From positions 109,385,295 to 109,449,294 of the forward strand of contig NC_053397.1 of NCBI RefSeq assembly GCF_905171765.1: a DNA stretch of 64,000 nucleotides, given 5' to 3'. This DNA is from Bufo bufo (Eukaryota; Chordata; Amphibia; Anura; Bufonidae). The position numbers and the translations under genes are program-made. Below, one piece after another: positions 30,023-41,774 of this stretch (the stretch's first letter is position 1; every line of letters starts with the position of its first letter). Under the pieces are notes generated by a model. That model ran no database searches and was not told the DNA's origin. It saw nothing but the letters and a program-made list of their open reading frames with translations.

Positions 30023-33000
30023 CTTGTTACGACTCGCTAGCGGAAATAATTTGAAATCTCAAAGAGAGAGGTATTATAAGACCAGTGCACAGTTCTTATA
30101 ATAATCCTATTCTTGGAATTCTTAAACCGAATGGTCAATGGCGTTTATGTGCTGATCTTCGTCAGCTAAATAAACGTGTATATATGTCCGGCTGGCCCGT
30201 GCCATATATAGACCAATGCTTGGTACAAATGCAAGGTGCTAGGATCTTTACCACCTTAGATTGCGCTCAGGGATATTGGACCATCAAAGTGAGTCCTGAA
30301 GACCAATACAAATTGGCCTTTACTTTTGGTAAAGAACAGTTTGCCTGGACTAGACTACCATTTGGGTACATAAATTCAGGTCATGAATTTGCTGTGTTTT
30401 TACATAAGGCTATGCCTGATGCCACAGAAAGAGGAAACTTAACTTATGTAGATGACATTTTGATGAAAAGTACTTCATTTGACCAGCATATCCAAGAAAT
30501 TAGACATGTACTGAATCAGTTGAAAGAGGCAGGCATGAAAATTTCTTTACAGAAAGCCCAGTGGTGTCGAACTAAGGTAAATTTCCTTGGACATGAGGTT
30601 ACCTGTGAAGGCCTGAATCCCCAGAAGAAAAAGGTGGAGGCTGTGATGAAATCTAAAACGCCTACCAATATCAGTGAATTAAGATCATTCCTGGGAATGA
30701 TGAATTACTCCCGTAAATTCATTGATAATTATGCAGAGATTAGTATACCGTTGCTGACATTGTTAAAGAAAGGTGTACCCTGGACATGGGGGGAGGATCA
30801 GGAACAAGCTATGTCTGAGCTTCAAAGGAGACTCACCCAAGCCCCATGTCTAGCTTATCCAGAGGGGGGTAAACCCTTTTATCTGGAAACTGGTTTTACG
30901 AATCTTAGTATTAGTGCTGTCCTATGCCAAAAACAGGATAAATTGCATAAAGTTATAGCTTATGCAAGTAAATCCCTGTCACCAGTCGAAATAAAGTTTA
31001 GTGACTGTGAAAAAGCTTTACTGGCCACAGTCTGGGCACTTCAAAACTTTAGAAGTTTTGTATAGGGTGAGAAAATCATTGTTGAAACGGCCCATCAACC
31101 CCTACAATATCTACAGAGTGATAAAATTAGGGATGGTAACTTGTCTAACAGCAGGATCACTGCTTGGACATTGTCTTTACAAGGATGGCCGTTGGAGGTT
31201 CGGTACAAGCAAAATAAAAAGTGTCCAGTAGCCCAAGGACTTGCTGAACTGCATAATTGCGCAGCTCCTTCTCGTTCAGAAGAGCTGATAGATGATTTTC
31301 TAGTGGAACAAAAATCTTCCCCTTACAAAGTGTATGACGAAGACTATTGCTCTCTACTCCCCTGTGCGTACATAGATAGTTGTGCTTACCACACCACTAT
31401 AGAGGACGAAAGAAAACTAGTGGCAGGAATTGGCATTACTTGGATAGATGAATGCCCGAGTATTTCAATAGGTTACAGTATTGGTGCTAAGAGTAGCCAG
31501 GTAGCCGAATTAGCAGCTGTCTACCAAACTGTTAAAATTGCTATAGAGCACAATATAAAGGAATTCGTCATAGTTACTGATTCAAATTATGTGCGGAACA
31601 GTTTTGTAGAATACATGCCCACATGGAAGAGGAGTCACATGTTACGGTCCAATAACAAACCAGTGAAACACGTCAAGTTGTTTTGTACCATAGATGAGCT
31701 GGTCCGACATAATGATCTAACCATTTATTGGAAAAAGACTAAAGGTCATTCCAAAACCCAAAATAAAGATAAAGAGGGTAATGACCTAGCTGATAAACTA
31801 GCCAAACAAGGAGCCATAAATGGGGATCATGTGAATATAGATCATTTACTAGAGATGATTCCCGTTGACGCTATCACTAGACAACAGGCTAAGGCCCAAA
31901 CTGAAAATAGTGTAGTTCAATGGAGCCAAGAATCTTCTAGTGAAGATCTGATCAAAAGCCAGAAGGAAGATCATATATTGGGAATCTTCTATAAGCATAT
32001 TGAGGATCCTAATAATAATCCCATATCGGAGGATAATTATACCCAAAAAGAAGACCTCCGATTACTTATGAAATCCAAATCCCAATTTAGTATTCAGGAT
32101 GGGTTATTAATGAGAACCTCTAAAAATGGTATTCAGCAGTGGGTAGTTCCTACTACATTTAGAGGTTTAATGTTACAGCATGCCCATGATGCCCCTACAG
32201 CTGGTCATCGTGGAGAGAAGATTACATATGAGTCACTACGAGATTATGCCTACTGGCCTCATATGTTAAAGGATGTCCAGAGTTATTGTCAAGGTTGTTT
32301 GGTATGTGCGCAATTTCAACCTCAAGGTCCTAAACATCGTGCTCCACTTCAGAAGAAAGGTTTTTCATTACCCTGGTCTGACATCCAAATCGATTTTATT
32401 GGTCCTGTTACCCGGTCATCCCGAGGGAATAAATACATGTTAACCGTCACTTGTGTGTTTACAAAATGGGTAGAGTGTCTACCGGCCCGTAATAACACAG
32501 CCGAGACCTGTGCATTTTTGTTGATTAACCATGTATTTTCCAGATTTGGGTTATCGTTAAGGATTGATTCAGACCGTGGATCACACTTTGTAAGTGAGGT
32601 AATGGCGAAGATGTGGAAGATGTTGGGTGTGAAGAGAAAATTACACATTGCTTATCGTCCAGCATCTAGCGGATCTGTTGAGCGCTATAACCAGTCTATT
32701 GTCAACATCCTTAAGAAATATGTTAAGGAGTCTGGTAAAGACTGGGATATAAGGTTACCATTAGTACTCATGGCCATTAGAGCTACTCCAAGCACGGCTA
32801 CCCAGATGTCACCTTTTGAGCTGATGACGGGGAGAAGGATGGTACTTCCTCAACATCTGTTGTATCGCACATCAGATCATAACCTGATTAATGCAGCCAC
32901 GACACATCAGTATGTGGAGGACCTTCGTAAGTATCTTCAACACGCGTTTGCTTTCGCGCAGAAGAATCTTGAGAAAGCCGCCGTAAGTAACAAAACTTAT

Positions 33001-33264
33001 TACGATTTGAAAACTACCAAAAAGGAATATGAGGTAGGAGATAGAGTGTATCTCTATAACTTTGCCCGGGATCGGGTAAAAGAAAGAAAATTTCTCCCAT
33101 CATGGAGAGGTCCATATGATGTAATTGATAAAATATCACCTGTAGTTTATAAGGTGAAAATTAATACCAAAGATGGTTTCATCGAGAAATGGGTCCATGT
33201 AAATCAATTACGAGTATGTCATCCGAGATCACAACTGAGAATCAAAGAAGATGATGTTGAATAA
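30023..33264 (+). pseudogene. LTR element pol: RT, degenerate RNase H, second RNase H, integrase
   Basis: RT motifs are LKPNGQWRLCADLRQLNK, TTLDCAQGYW, LPFGYINSG and catalytic YVDD (about 30,450). The first RNase H (about 30,880-31,250) keeps Glu in SDCEKALLA but has Gly at 30892-30894 and Ala at 31090-31092 where catalytic Asp residues are expected. A complete second RNase H follows with D (31375), E (31507), D (31579) and D (31792). Integrase has H...H...C..C (HAHDAPTAGHRG, CQGCLVC), then D (DIQIDFIG), D (RIDSDRG) and E (SSGSVERYN), and an SH3-like C-terminus (VGDRVYLYNF). Breaks are the frame change at ~29,990, an in-frame TGA near 30,050 and a TAG at 31063-31065. The segment from 31,066 to the TAA at 33,264 is open. 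Confidence 0.87.
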
Positions 33265-33934
33265 GAGAATAGATAAGGATTGCGTTAATCTGATTTCTCT
33301 CAGTTCACAGATGTTCCGATTCTGGTGTTTCCTGGCCAAGCATTTTTACATAGTAACGCTAGGGAAACTGTATATCGCGAAAGATTAAAGAATATGTATT
33401 CATACTTTCATTGTCTATTATAGAAAAAGGACGGGCGGAACCAGACGTGATTCCTGGCGATGATGTTGACAACAAAGATACAGATATCGTGCGGATGGTG
33501 TTGATCCGAGAGGTCCAATTGAAGACGGAACTAATCATCAACCCGAATCTATAGCCGTGTTTCAGATGTCCCAAGATTGGGAATGATGGCAAAGAAGATT
33601 TTACTTCAAGAATCTTTGTGAAATTGGATCCAAGGACATTCATTGGATGAAGATACCGGATATTACTATTTTAGCTTGGGAAAGGAACTAAATTGGTACA
33701 TTATGCATGAGAACATAGTCACAGCAATAATGGCATGATTGGTGCCAAGTTTTGCATTTTCTTACATGCTAAAACCATTGGACACAGGATCTCTGTGACA
33801 ATATACTTTTCCGGGATTGACTTTATGATGCGACGGATAAAATATTGATGGACATGAAAATTCTTTCGACCTTCTCCCAGTTAGGTCTTAAGGGGATCCT
33901 TGACTAACGTGGGAAGAAGGGGGGGGGGGGGATT
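33265..33934 (+). other. LTR element 3' noncoding region with polypurine tract
   Basis: There is no ORF of note on the plus strand and no env-like product. The region ends with a polypurine tract, GGGAAGAAGG plus a G-run (33911-33931), just before the TGTCAG of the partial LTR. The tract would prime plus-strand DNA synthesis. Confidence 0.8.
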
Positions 33935-34222
33935 TGTCAGAACTATTGGGTATAAATAAAGTCTATAAGTATAAGGCCTATATAAGATGTCTGAACATGA
34001 GCCTAAAGAACAACCATTTTGTCTTATTTTAAGAGGGCAGAGTGAGTTCAAGATTTTAACTCAGAATTACTAACCTAAGATTAACAATCTGTACCAAGGT
34101 GTTTACCCAAGTCTGTTTTTAGTAATTGCCTAGATAAGACAATGTATTAGACATATGCTGAGTCTTGATGATTTTCAGTGTATAGAAAGACTCTAATCTT
34201 TCTTTGGGGTTTTTATATTAAG
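33935..34222 (+). repeat. Partial 3' LTR, 288 bp, broken off
   Basis: By eye identical to the first 288 bp of the full LTR at 34,608, including AAGAGGGCAG where the 5' LTR has AAGGGGGCAG. It stops at ATATTAAG and joins LINE ORF2 sequence (AGTTCCTGTACTTCAG) through a 2-bp AG overlap. Confidence 0.9.
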
Positions 34223-34607
34223 TTCCTGTACTTCAGATTGTCCCTTACATACAGCCTCCCGTGAAAGCAGCGCCAAGACAAGTCCCAAAACTTCAAGGGG
34301 ATCCTTGCAGAATTTAGCAACTGTAACCCCTTGTCTAGATCCCGGCTTGGGCAATCCTTGAGGGCCAGGGGCTTCTGGAAGTGGGACAACAAGACCCTCT
34401 CGTCAAGGGACCTCCTTGACAGAGTCCTGATTTCCCCTACCTCCAAACCCCACCGGCGGATTACCTTCAGAATCGGGGTGACGTAAGCCGGAATATATCT
34501 GTGTGGCGTACGCAAGTCCTTCACTTGCCCTCCTGTCTCCCATTCCTGGAAGAAAGGCCGAAACCACCCCCGACAGGAGACTACCCACGGAGAAGCCCTC
34601 TCCATCC
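34221..34607 (-). repeat. Duplicated LINE C ORF2 segment inside the LTR element
   Basis: It repeats 23,734-24,120, the left flank of the LTR element, and ends at the same CCATCC followed by TGTCAG. Both share variants absent from copies B, D and E (CCAAGACAAG, GGAATATATC, GTGTGGCG), so it is this locus and not another LINE copy. About nine differences exist between the two pieces. Confidence 0.9.
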
Positions 34608-36320
34608 TGTCAGAACTATTGGGTATAAATAAAGTCTATAAGTATAAGGCCTATATAAGATGTCTGAACATGAGCCTAAAGAACAACCATTTTGTCTTAT
34701 TTTAAGAGGGCAGAGTGAGTTCAAGATTTTAACTCAGAATTACTAACCTAAGATTAACAATCTGTACCAAGGTGTTTACCCAAGTCTGTTTTTAGTAATT
34801 GCCTAGATAAGACAATGTATTAGACATATGCTGAGTCTTGATGATTTTCAGTGTATAGAAAGACTCTAATCTTTCTTTGGGGTTTTTATATTAAGCAATG
34901 TATGAGTAGATTGATTTTATATCATCAATTTAAATACGTGTGTTGTACTGTATATATAAGAGTGTGGTCCTTATAGATATATTCAGTTTTAAGGTTAGAA
35001 ATTACTCTGTCATTTTTTTTGTAGAATTTCTCTCAGTGTGAAACTCAAGTAAATTATTTCTTTGCTTGAGGTTTTCTTGTATGGAGAAATGTGTACACAG
35101 GTGACCATAAACAAACCTTGTCTTTTCCCCAGAACAATGACTTGAGTATGGTCATGTGTATCTTGATTTAATTAGGTCTGGTCAAAAGATTAAGGGATAT
35201 GCGAGGTGTTTGACCAGATACAAAAGTCATTGTCTATTCAAGATCTCCTCAAGGTTGTGTCTGAAACCTTAGTTAAAGTGTATCATTAGTAAATGAATAA
35301 GAGAACTAATAATATGCCTTGATTTTGTATGGAGTACTAGTGCCATCTAGTGTTAGGGTAACCTAAAGATCTCGGGTGTATTTTCCCTAGAGGGAGGTTC
35401 TATTGGTTATAAGTGAGGTCACTAGTTAATGATAAAGCTTGGCCAAGCCCTTTCTAAGATAGGATAAAAAGATGGTCTGAGCTGACAGAAAGGGATCCAT
35501 CGATCCATCTATCTATCTCTGGAGCTCTCTCTCTAACTATCATCATCAAGGGACGATCATCAAGGGAAAAGACCAGATCCAGCCCTGACCACCTTTTCAG
35601 TCATTGGAGGCAGCCATCTTGGAACCATTGAAACTGATTTCTGCTAGCTGACATTTTGGGTATAGTATAACCTTACCTATATTTTATAGGATAATTAATT
35701 AATATAATACATATCTATATATATTCAATTAACCATACCTTGCGTATAGTATCTGTTTTGGAATAGGATTGGGGTGTACCTGCAGCATCATCCTGAAAAT
35801 TAATCCAATACAGGGAGATTAAAAATATACTGGTGAAAACACGGTATTATCTCCAAGGAACTGAATTCAGTTCTAGACCGGTACGGTTGATTATATATGT
35901 ATAAATATCTGTATAGATAAAAGATAAACCAGATTTGGGTTTAATCGGACATTTGTCGGCTGAGAGAAATCAAGTACTAAATTGATTTAAAATATAATTG
36001 AGGGGTATCATTATAAGAAGGCATAATTGTGTAGATATATATTCCTAATTATTTTTGACTTTCTCACTATTTTGCATATCATTGATTGAATTTTATTATC
36101 ACCAATTTTATTATATATTATTTTGTACTAAAATTTGTATTAATAAATTACATATATATTTTGTTTGTAACTGGGTTTTGTCTTCAATTCAACGCAGATC
36201 ACGAGCTTGTTTTAGCTTGATATTTATGATAATAAATTATAATCTCCTTCATTATAGATTTTAATATATTCACATAAATAATATAGACTGTCAATCGGAG
36301 ACAGCATAAATATTCCGACA
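34608..36320 (+). repeat. Full-length distal LTR
   Basis: 1,713 bp, TGTCAG...CCGACA, followed by the target duplication ATCC and the continuation of LINE C ORF2. Confidence 0.92.
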
Positions 36321-38932
36321 ATCCAGAGGTTCGCCAGATTTACTTTAACAAATGTGTTTACAAGAAACACCACAGGGTTGACCATAGATAACCCCCCTAA
36401 TCTCCTCGTGCGGTAAGTCACCTCCCTCTTGATCAGGTTCAGTCTATTCCCCCATAAGAGCTGGAAGAACAGACTGTAAACCCGAGTCCAGAGAGGCTCT
36501 GGCAAGATACACACACTGCCCCAATAGATAAGCAGAGGGAGCAGGAAAGCCTTGATCAGGTGCACCCTTTCCCTGAGGGTCAAAGACCAGCCCTTCCACT
36601 GGTCGACCTTCTGAGCGGCGATCTTAAGCCTGTCGTCCCAATTTTGAGTGGGATAATCCCCATGACCGAAATGGATGCCTAGGACTTTGGCTGGCGACTG
36701 GGGCCCTGGGAGGGTGTCCGGGAGATCAAAAGCTGGATCACCCCCTCCCAGCCAGAGACTCTCACACTTATCCCGGTTGATCATGGACCCGGATGCTTCC
36801 GAGTAGCGATCCACCTCAGACATCACATATTCCGCCTCCCCTTTCGAGGACACGAAAATGGTGACATCGTCGGCGTACGCTACTGTCCCCAGAGTGGCTT
36901 CCGGCGCCGCCAGATCCATCCCGACTCCCGCCAACGGTCCACGACTGACTCTCTTAAGAAAGGGATCAATCGCGAACACGTATAAAAGCGGGCTCAAAGG
37001 ACAACCCTGGCGAATGCTGGACCCAACCTCAAAGGGGCAGCCAGACCAACCGTTCACAAGTGGGAAACTCTCTGCCCCAGCATACAAGATCTTTAACCAA
37101 TCGACAAACCCCCCCGGCAGGCCATACTTCAAAAGGACCGACCAGAGGTACTCGTGGTTCACCCGATCAAACGCCTTTGCTTGATCTAAGGACAGCATGT
37201 ACCCCCTCCAGTGGCCTGCTCTACTCTGTTCCACTGCATCTCGAACACAGAGTACAGCACTAAAAGTGCTGCGGCCTGGAACCGAGCAATGCTGAGCCAC
37301 CGAAAGGAGTTGAGGCGCAAATTTCACCAGCCTGTTAAACAGTATCTTGGCCAGAATCTTTCTGTCCGTATTGAGAAGTGCTATGGGACGCCAGTTCTCA
37401 ATACGGCTCGGATCTTTACCCTTTGATAGAAGGATCAGGGCTGACCTCCTCATTGACCGAGGCAGAGTGCCCGAGGATAGACACTCATTGAATACCTCGG
37501 TCAAGAGGGGACATAAAGAGTCCTTAATGGTCTTAAAAAACTCGGATGTTAAGCCATCCGGGCCTGGCGACTTCTTCAGAGCTAACCCTTCCACCGCCAG
37601 GATAACTTCCTCCTTCCTGATCTCTTCCACCAAAACGTCAAAAGAGAGGTGAGCTTCTGACTCAGGGGTGATTTCAGCCAGGAAAGCCAACATCTTGTCC
37701 CGATCCAGATCCCTCTTTCCCAGGAGACACGAGTAAAAGGATCTGACGACTTCCAGGATCCCTGATCTCGACCTGTTCAGAGATCCCGTACTATCAACCA
37801 GTCCTGTTATTAACTTACTCTTCACTGACATCTTACAGTTTCTGTAGGGGTCGGGCGAGCGGTACCTCCCGAAGTCCCTCTCAAAAACTAAAGATGTGTG
37901 CCTATCATACTGGCACCTCTTGAGCAAAGATTTCACTCTGGAGATATCCTCGCGGCTACCTCCAGTCGAGACCAGACCTTCGAGTTTCCTCCTCAGACTC
38001 TGATACAGGCGGTACCTGTCCAGAGACCTGAGGCTCGAGAGCTGGCGGAAGAACTTTGCGGCCCGGTCTTTGAATACCTCCCACCACTCTGACTTAGTGT
38101 CACAGAGATCCAGCAAAGCTACCTGACTCTGAAGAAAGTCCTCAAAGGATTGTCTCACCTCTGCTTCCTCCAGGACTCCCGCATTCAGCTTCCAGTAACC
38201 TCTTCCCATTTGGGGGGATTCTGAAATATTTAGAGAAAACATAATCAGACAGTGGTCGGAGAATTCTACCTCCACAACCCTTAAGGGCGAGAAAGTAGCC
38301 TCCTCCTTCAAAAAAAACCTGTCTATTCTAGACCTAATCCTATCTCCTCTATAGAAAGTGAAACCACCGTTGTCTGGGGTGTGCCTAATGTGGACATCCA
38401 CCAGACGAGCCTCACTAGCTATACTGTTTAGAGCTATACTATCATAAGTCAGCCGGTCTCTGGTGCCTCCCCTATCCTGGGACCTTATGATAGTGTTAAA
38501 GTCCCCACCAAAGACCACTTGCCGGCTCGTAAAAAGGAAAGGCTTGATTCTCATAAAGAGACATTTCCTGCCCCACCTGGACTGGGGCCCGTAGATATTG
38601 ATCAGGCGCAGTTCCTGTCCCTTCATGAGGATATCCAAGATCAAACACCTCCCCATTTCTAGTTCAACCACCCGGTGGCATTCTACCGGTACGGTGAAAA
38701 GAACCGCCACTCCGCTATACGGCTCAGCCGCAAGAGACCAGAAGGAGGGCCCAGATCTCCACTCCCTCTTCGCTTTATGGACTTCTGCCAAGTTTGACAG
38801 TCTGGTCTCTTGCAAAAATAAAACATCAGCTTCAACTCGGCTGAAAAAATCAAAGGCTGTGTAACGAGCCGCATCAGATTTAATGCTGGCGACATTAATG
38901 GTCGCCAGTGTCAGCTGGGTGGGTACCGCCAT
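36321..38932 (-). pseudogene. LINE C ORF2, 5' part
   Basis: ATG at 38932 (MAVPTQ). The frame is open through the endonuclease (FLQETRLS, GGDFN, FSDH) and the whole RT (SPGPDGL, DQAKAFDRVNH, RQGCPLSPLLY, YADD) up to the LTR insertion. It then runs into LTR sequence and stops at 36224. With 24,120-23,330 it makes a complete ORF2, so the LTR insertion is its only visible lesion. Confidence 0.92.
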
Positions 38933-38941
38933 ACTTGGTGT

Positions 38942-40930
38942 TTAAGCTAGAAGTCCTCCTTCCTTCCCAACCTTCTTACCCCTCCCGGGGCTATCCTCTA
39001 AAGCGGCACGCCCTCTTTTGAGGGAGACGGTGGTATCCATTCCATCTGTCACCACCGCTCCCTCTAGCGTACCGCCCCTGGCTTTCTCAGTTCCAGGAAT
39101 CTGATTTGCCTCCTCTTCTGGGGACCTTACATCCACACCAGAGAGGGGCACGGGGCCTCCTGAAAAGCCCTCCCTCCTTCGCCCCCGGTACCCCACTTCT
39201 TACCTCCTCCTCAGATGAAGATGAGGCGGCGGTCTCATACAAAGTGAGATACCGGTTGGAGAGCTCTAGAGGGAAGCCGGTTTCGCCTTCCCTGGCTACT
39301 TTGGTCGGGCTCTTTTTTTTTTAGTACCGTTTCCTTTCACACTTTCGTAGTGTGAAGACTGGGTCTCATCGGCTTGTTCTAGTCTCCTGATCTCCGCCCT
39401 TAGCTCCCTGTCCCCTAGGGTCTCTGAACTACGGGAGTCAGCCACTTGGGGAGGGGCAGACATCACCCCATTGTGGTGGGGTTCCTTCTGTTCCCTCTCC
39501 GCCTGGCGTCTCTCCCTCCGCCTCTGCCGGGACGGACCGCTCTTGGTCTTCACTGACCCCTTAACTTGACTGTCTCCGCCACCACTCCTGCATGAGCTCG
39601 GGCCGCATTGACCTCAGAGAGGGGACAGCGACTAAATGGGTGTCCGAGCACACCACACAAGTTGCACCTAATCTCCTCACAAGTTGCGGCAGGTGACCTG
39701 TCCCTCCACATAACGCGCACTTCTGCACTTGGCAGCTGGCCCTGAAGTGTGAAAGGCTGCCACACTGGTGACAGAGCATAGGTTTCCCCCTGTAGAAAAC
39801 CAGGATCCTATCCCGGCCGATGAAGGCAGAGGATGGAATGTGGGAAACCGTGCTTCCTAGACATTTCAACTTCACATTGAAAGTCCAGGCTCCCGACCAA
39901 ATGCCAAATTCGTCCAGGTTTTTGGATGGTACACCCTGGACATCCCCATACCTGCTTAGCCACGTCAGAATATCAACGCAAGAAAGTGATTCGTTACGGG
40001 TTAAAACGGTCACCTTCTTGACGTTGTTCTGCCGGGTTATCGCCTGAGCGAAAAAACCCTTCCAATCCGGTAAGTTCTTCACCAGCTCATACCCAGACCA
40101 GAAAAGCTCTAGGCCCTCCGGCCGGGCAAAGCTGATGTCGAACTCCTTGGAACCATAAGGATGTATCAGGGCGAAGATGTCAGCTACCCTGAAACCCATC
40201 TCAAGCAGGAGCTCCACCACCCTCTTTCTCGTAGGGCAGGCATTATTGCTTCTCCACTTGAGACAGACTACATTCCGTCTGGTCCCATGGCCGGTTGTGG
40301 GCAGGGACCAGGTGGTCTCGCCCCCCCTTTCCTCTCGGAAAGCTCGCAGGCCATGCCTGTTTATCCATAAGGATAGGTCCACCTTCTCACCCTCTACTGT
40401 TATTGAGCTCTCCCCCTTTTTGAGGGCCTCCAGGAGCCGCCGCTGCAAGTCACCAACCGCGACTCCTGGGAATGAGGAAGCCAACGAGGATAGCCCCTCC
40501 CCCCCCACGGCCGCAGCCACACTGGCATAACTTCTGCCAGGTGTTACGGCCGCAGGAGGGGCAACCGAACCGGCCCCCCCCACTACACTAGTACCAGATG
40601 CCACGCCGGACCCCTCCGGAGGGCGGAGACACCAGGAGCCGCAGCCGCCGTTTTCTCAGCGATGGTCCGCTGTCTCCCAGCATCCACCCCACCTTTGGGA
40701 CCCGATGCGGCACCCCCACCAACACCCCTACCAGCACGCTGCTTACACACACCCTGTCTCCCTGCTGGGACAAATGGTGCAACTGGTGTCGCCATATCAC
40801 TTCTAGAATCATTAACTTTATTAGCCCTATTATTATTTACACTATTATTATTTACACTGCCACTGCCACTGGCCAAGCCACTCCCCTCCCCTGCTGCCCT
40901 TAGGATCTGGGCATGAGCAACCGCACTCCT
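38942..40930 (-). pseudogene. LINE C ORF1, C-terminal part
   Basis: Contains the conserved domain (WINRHGLRAF, LLLEMGFRVADIF) and the CCHC knuckles CHQCGSLSHFRASC and CALCGGTGHL. Frame disruptions and small deletions lie around 39,320-39,700, including loss of about 30 bp after the knuckles. It ends abruptly at 40,930 against the tail of LINE D; the rest of this ORF1 resumes at 46,611. Confidence 0.82.
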
Positions 40931-41774
40931 ACTCTTTTTTTATTTATAAAATTGCAAAACGTTACATAAATAAATAAATAAATACAGATCACAAACAAAA
41001 CTTAAACAGCATTCCAGCTGCCCCAGCCACATTCTCACTCACATCCATGCCTATAACTACTAACCTACAAACTACACACTACAAACTACAATAAATAAAA
41101 CTTACCTAGCCGGTTCGGCTGTAATCCTAACCCATAGAAACTGAAAATTAAGGCTATTCTTGCCAAAGTAAATCAGAATAAAACTTTAACCAAAAATAAG
41201 ACTACTTTGTCATAACAAAAACCTCGGGCTACTTGCCCCTTCTAACCCAAAAAATATTAATAATCTAATATTTTTTTTTTTTTTTTTTTTTTTTTTAATT
41301 ATTTTTTTTATATATAACACTACAAACTCATACCACTCACTTATCCTAAACTAACCTGTCCCTAGCCACTTCCTATCCTAAACTAAGACCCTCAGTACTG
41401 ACCTCCGCCTCATGTCCTCTGCATGTCCGCATAGTCCGAGGCCAGCCCTATCTCCACCACCCACATCCAGCCCTCGCCCCATGTCCTCCCATGTCCGCAT
41501 AGTCCAGGACTGGATGCAGGCCTCCCCACACTTTATAAGGCCCCCCCCCCCCCTCACCCTAACCCACCCAACCTAACTAACTAACCCCTGCTTACCCTAT
41601 CCTACAACAATATACAATAAACCCTATACAATAAACACTATTCTATATAACAGCACACAACCATAACCGAAGGACCAAGTTCAGCCTTTGCAAGCCTTTC
41701 ATAAACTCGTACATCTCCAAAACAAAAATCTAGGGTGAGAATATCAGCCCACCACCAGGAAGAGTATTACTAGA

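Larger units (their letters stand above)
24121..36320 (+). mobile_element. LTR retrotransposon, Ty3/Gypsy-retrovirus lineage, with rearranged 3' end
   Basis: 5' LTR (TG...CA), PBS, gag, protease-RT-RNase H-RNase H-integrase, polypurine tract, a 288-bp partial LTR, a 387-bp duplicated piece of flanking LINE, and a full LTR. The TSD is ATCC (24117-24120 and 36321-36324). By eye the two full LTRs differ at roughly ten substitutions plus an indel of about 15 bp near 24,510/35,005. That suggests a fairly recent insertion. No env-like ORF is present between integrase and PPT. Pol is interrupted by one frame change and two stops, so the copy is defective. Confidence 0.9.

Noticed and set aside
33265..33910. 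An env gene in the LTR element.
   Set aside because: No plus-strand frame of useful length, signal peptide or membrane segment is seen. The only longer frame is antisense.
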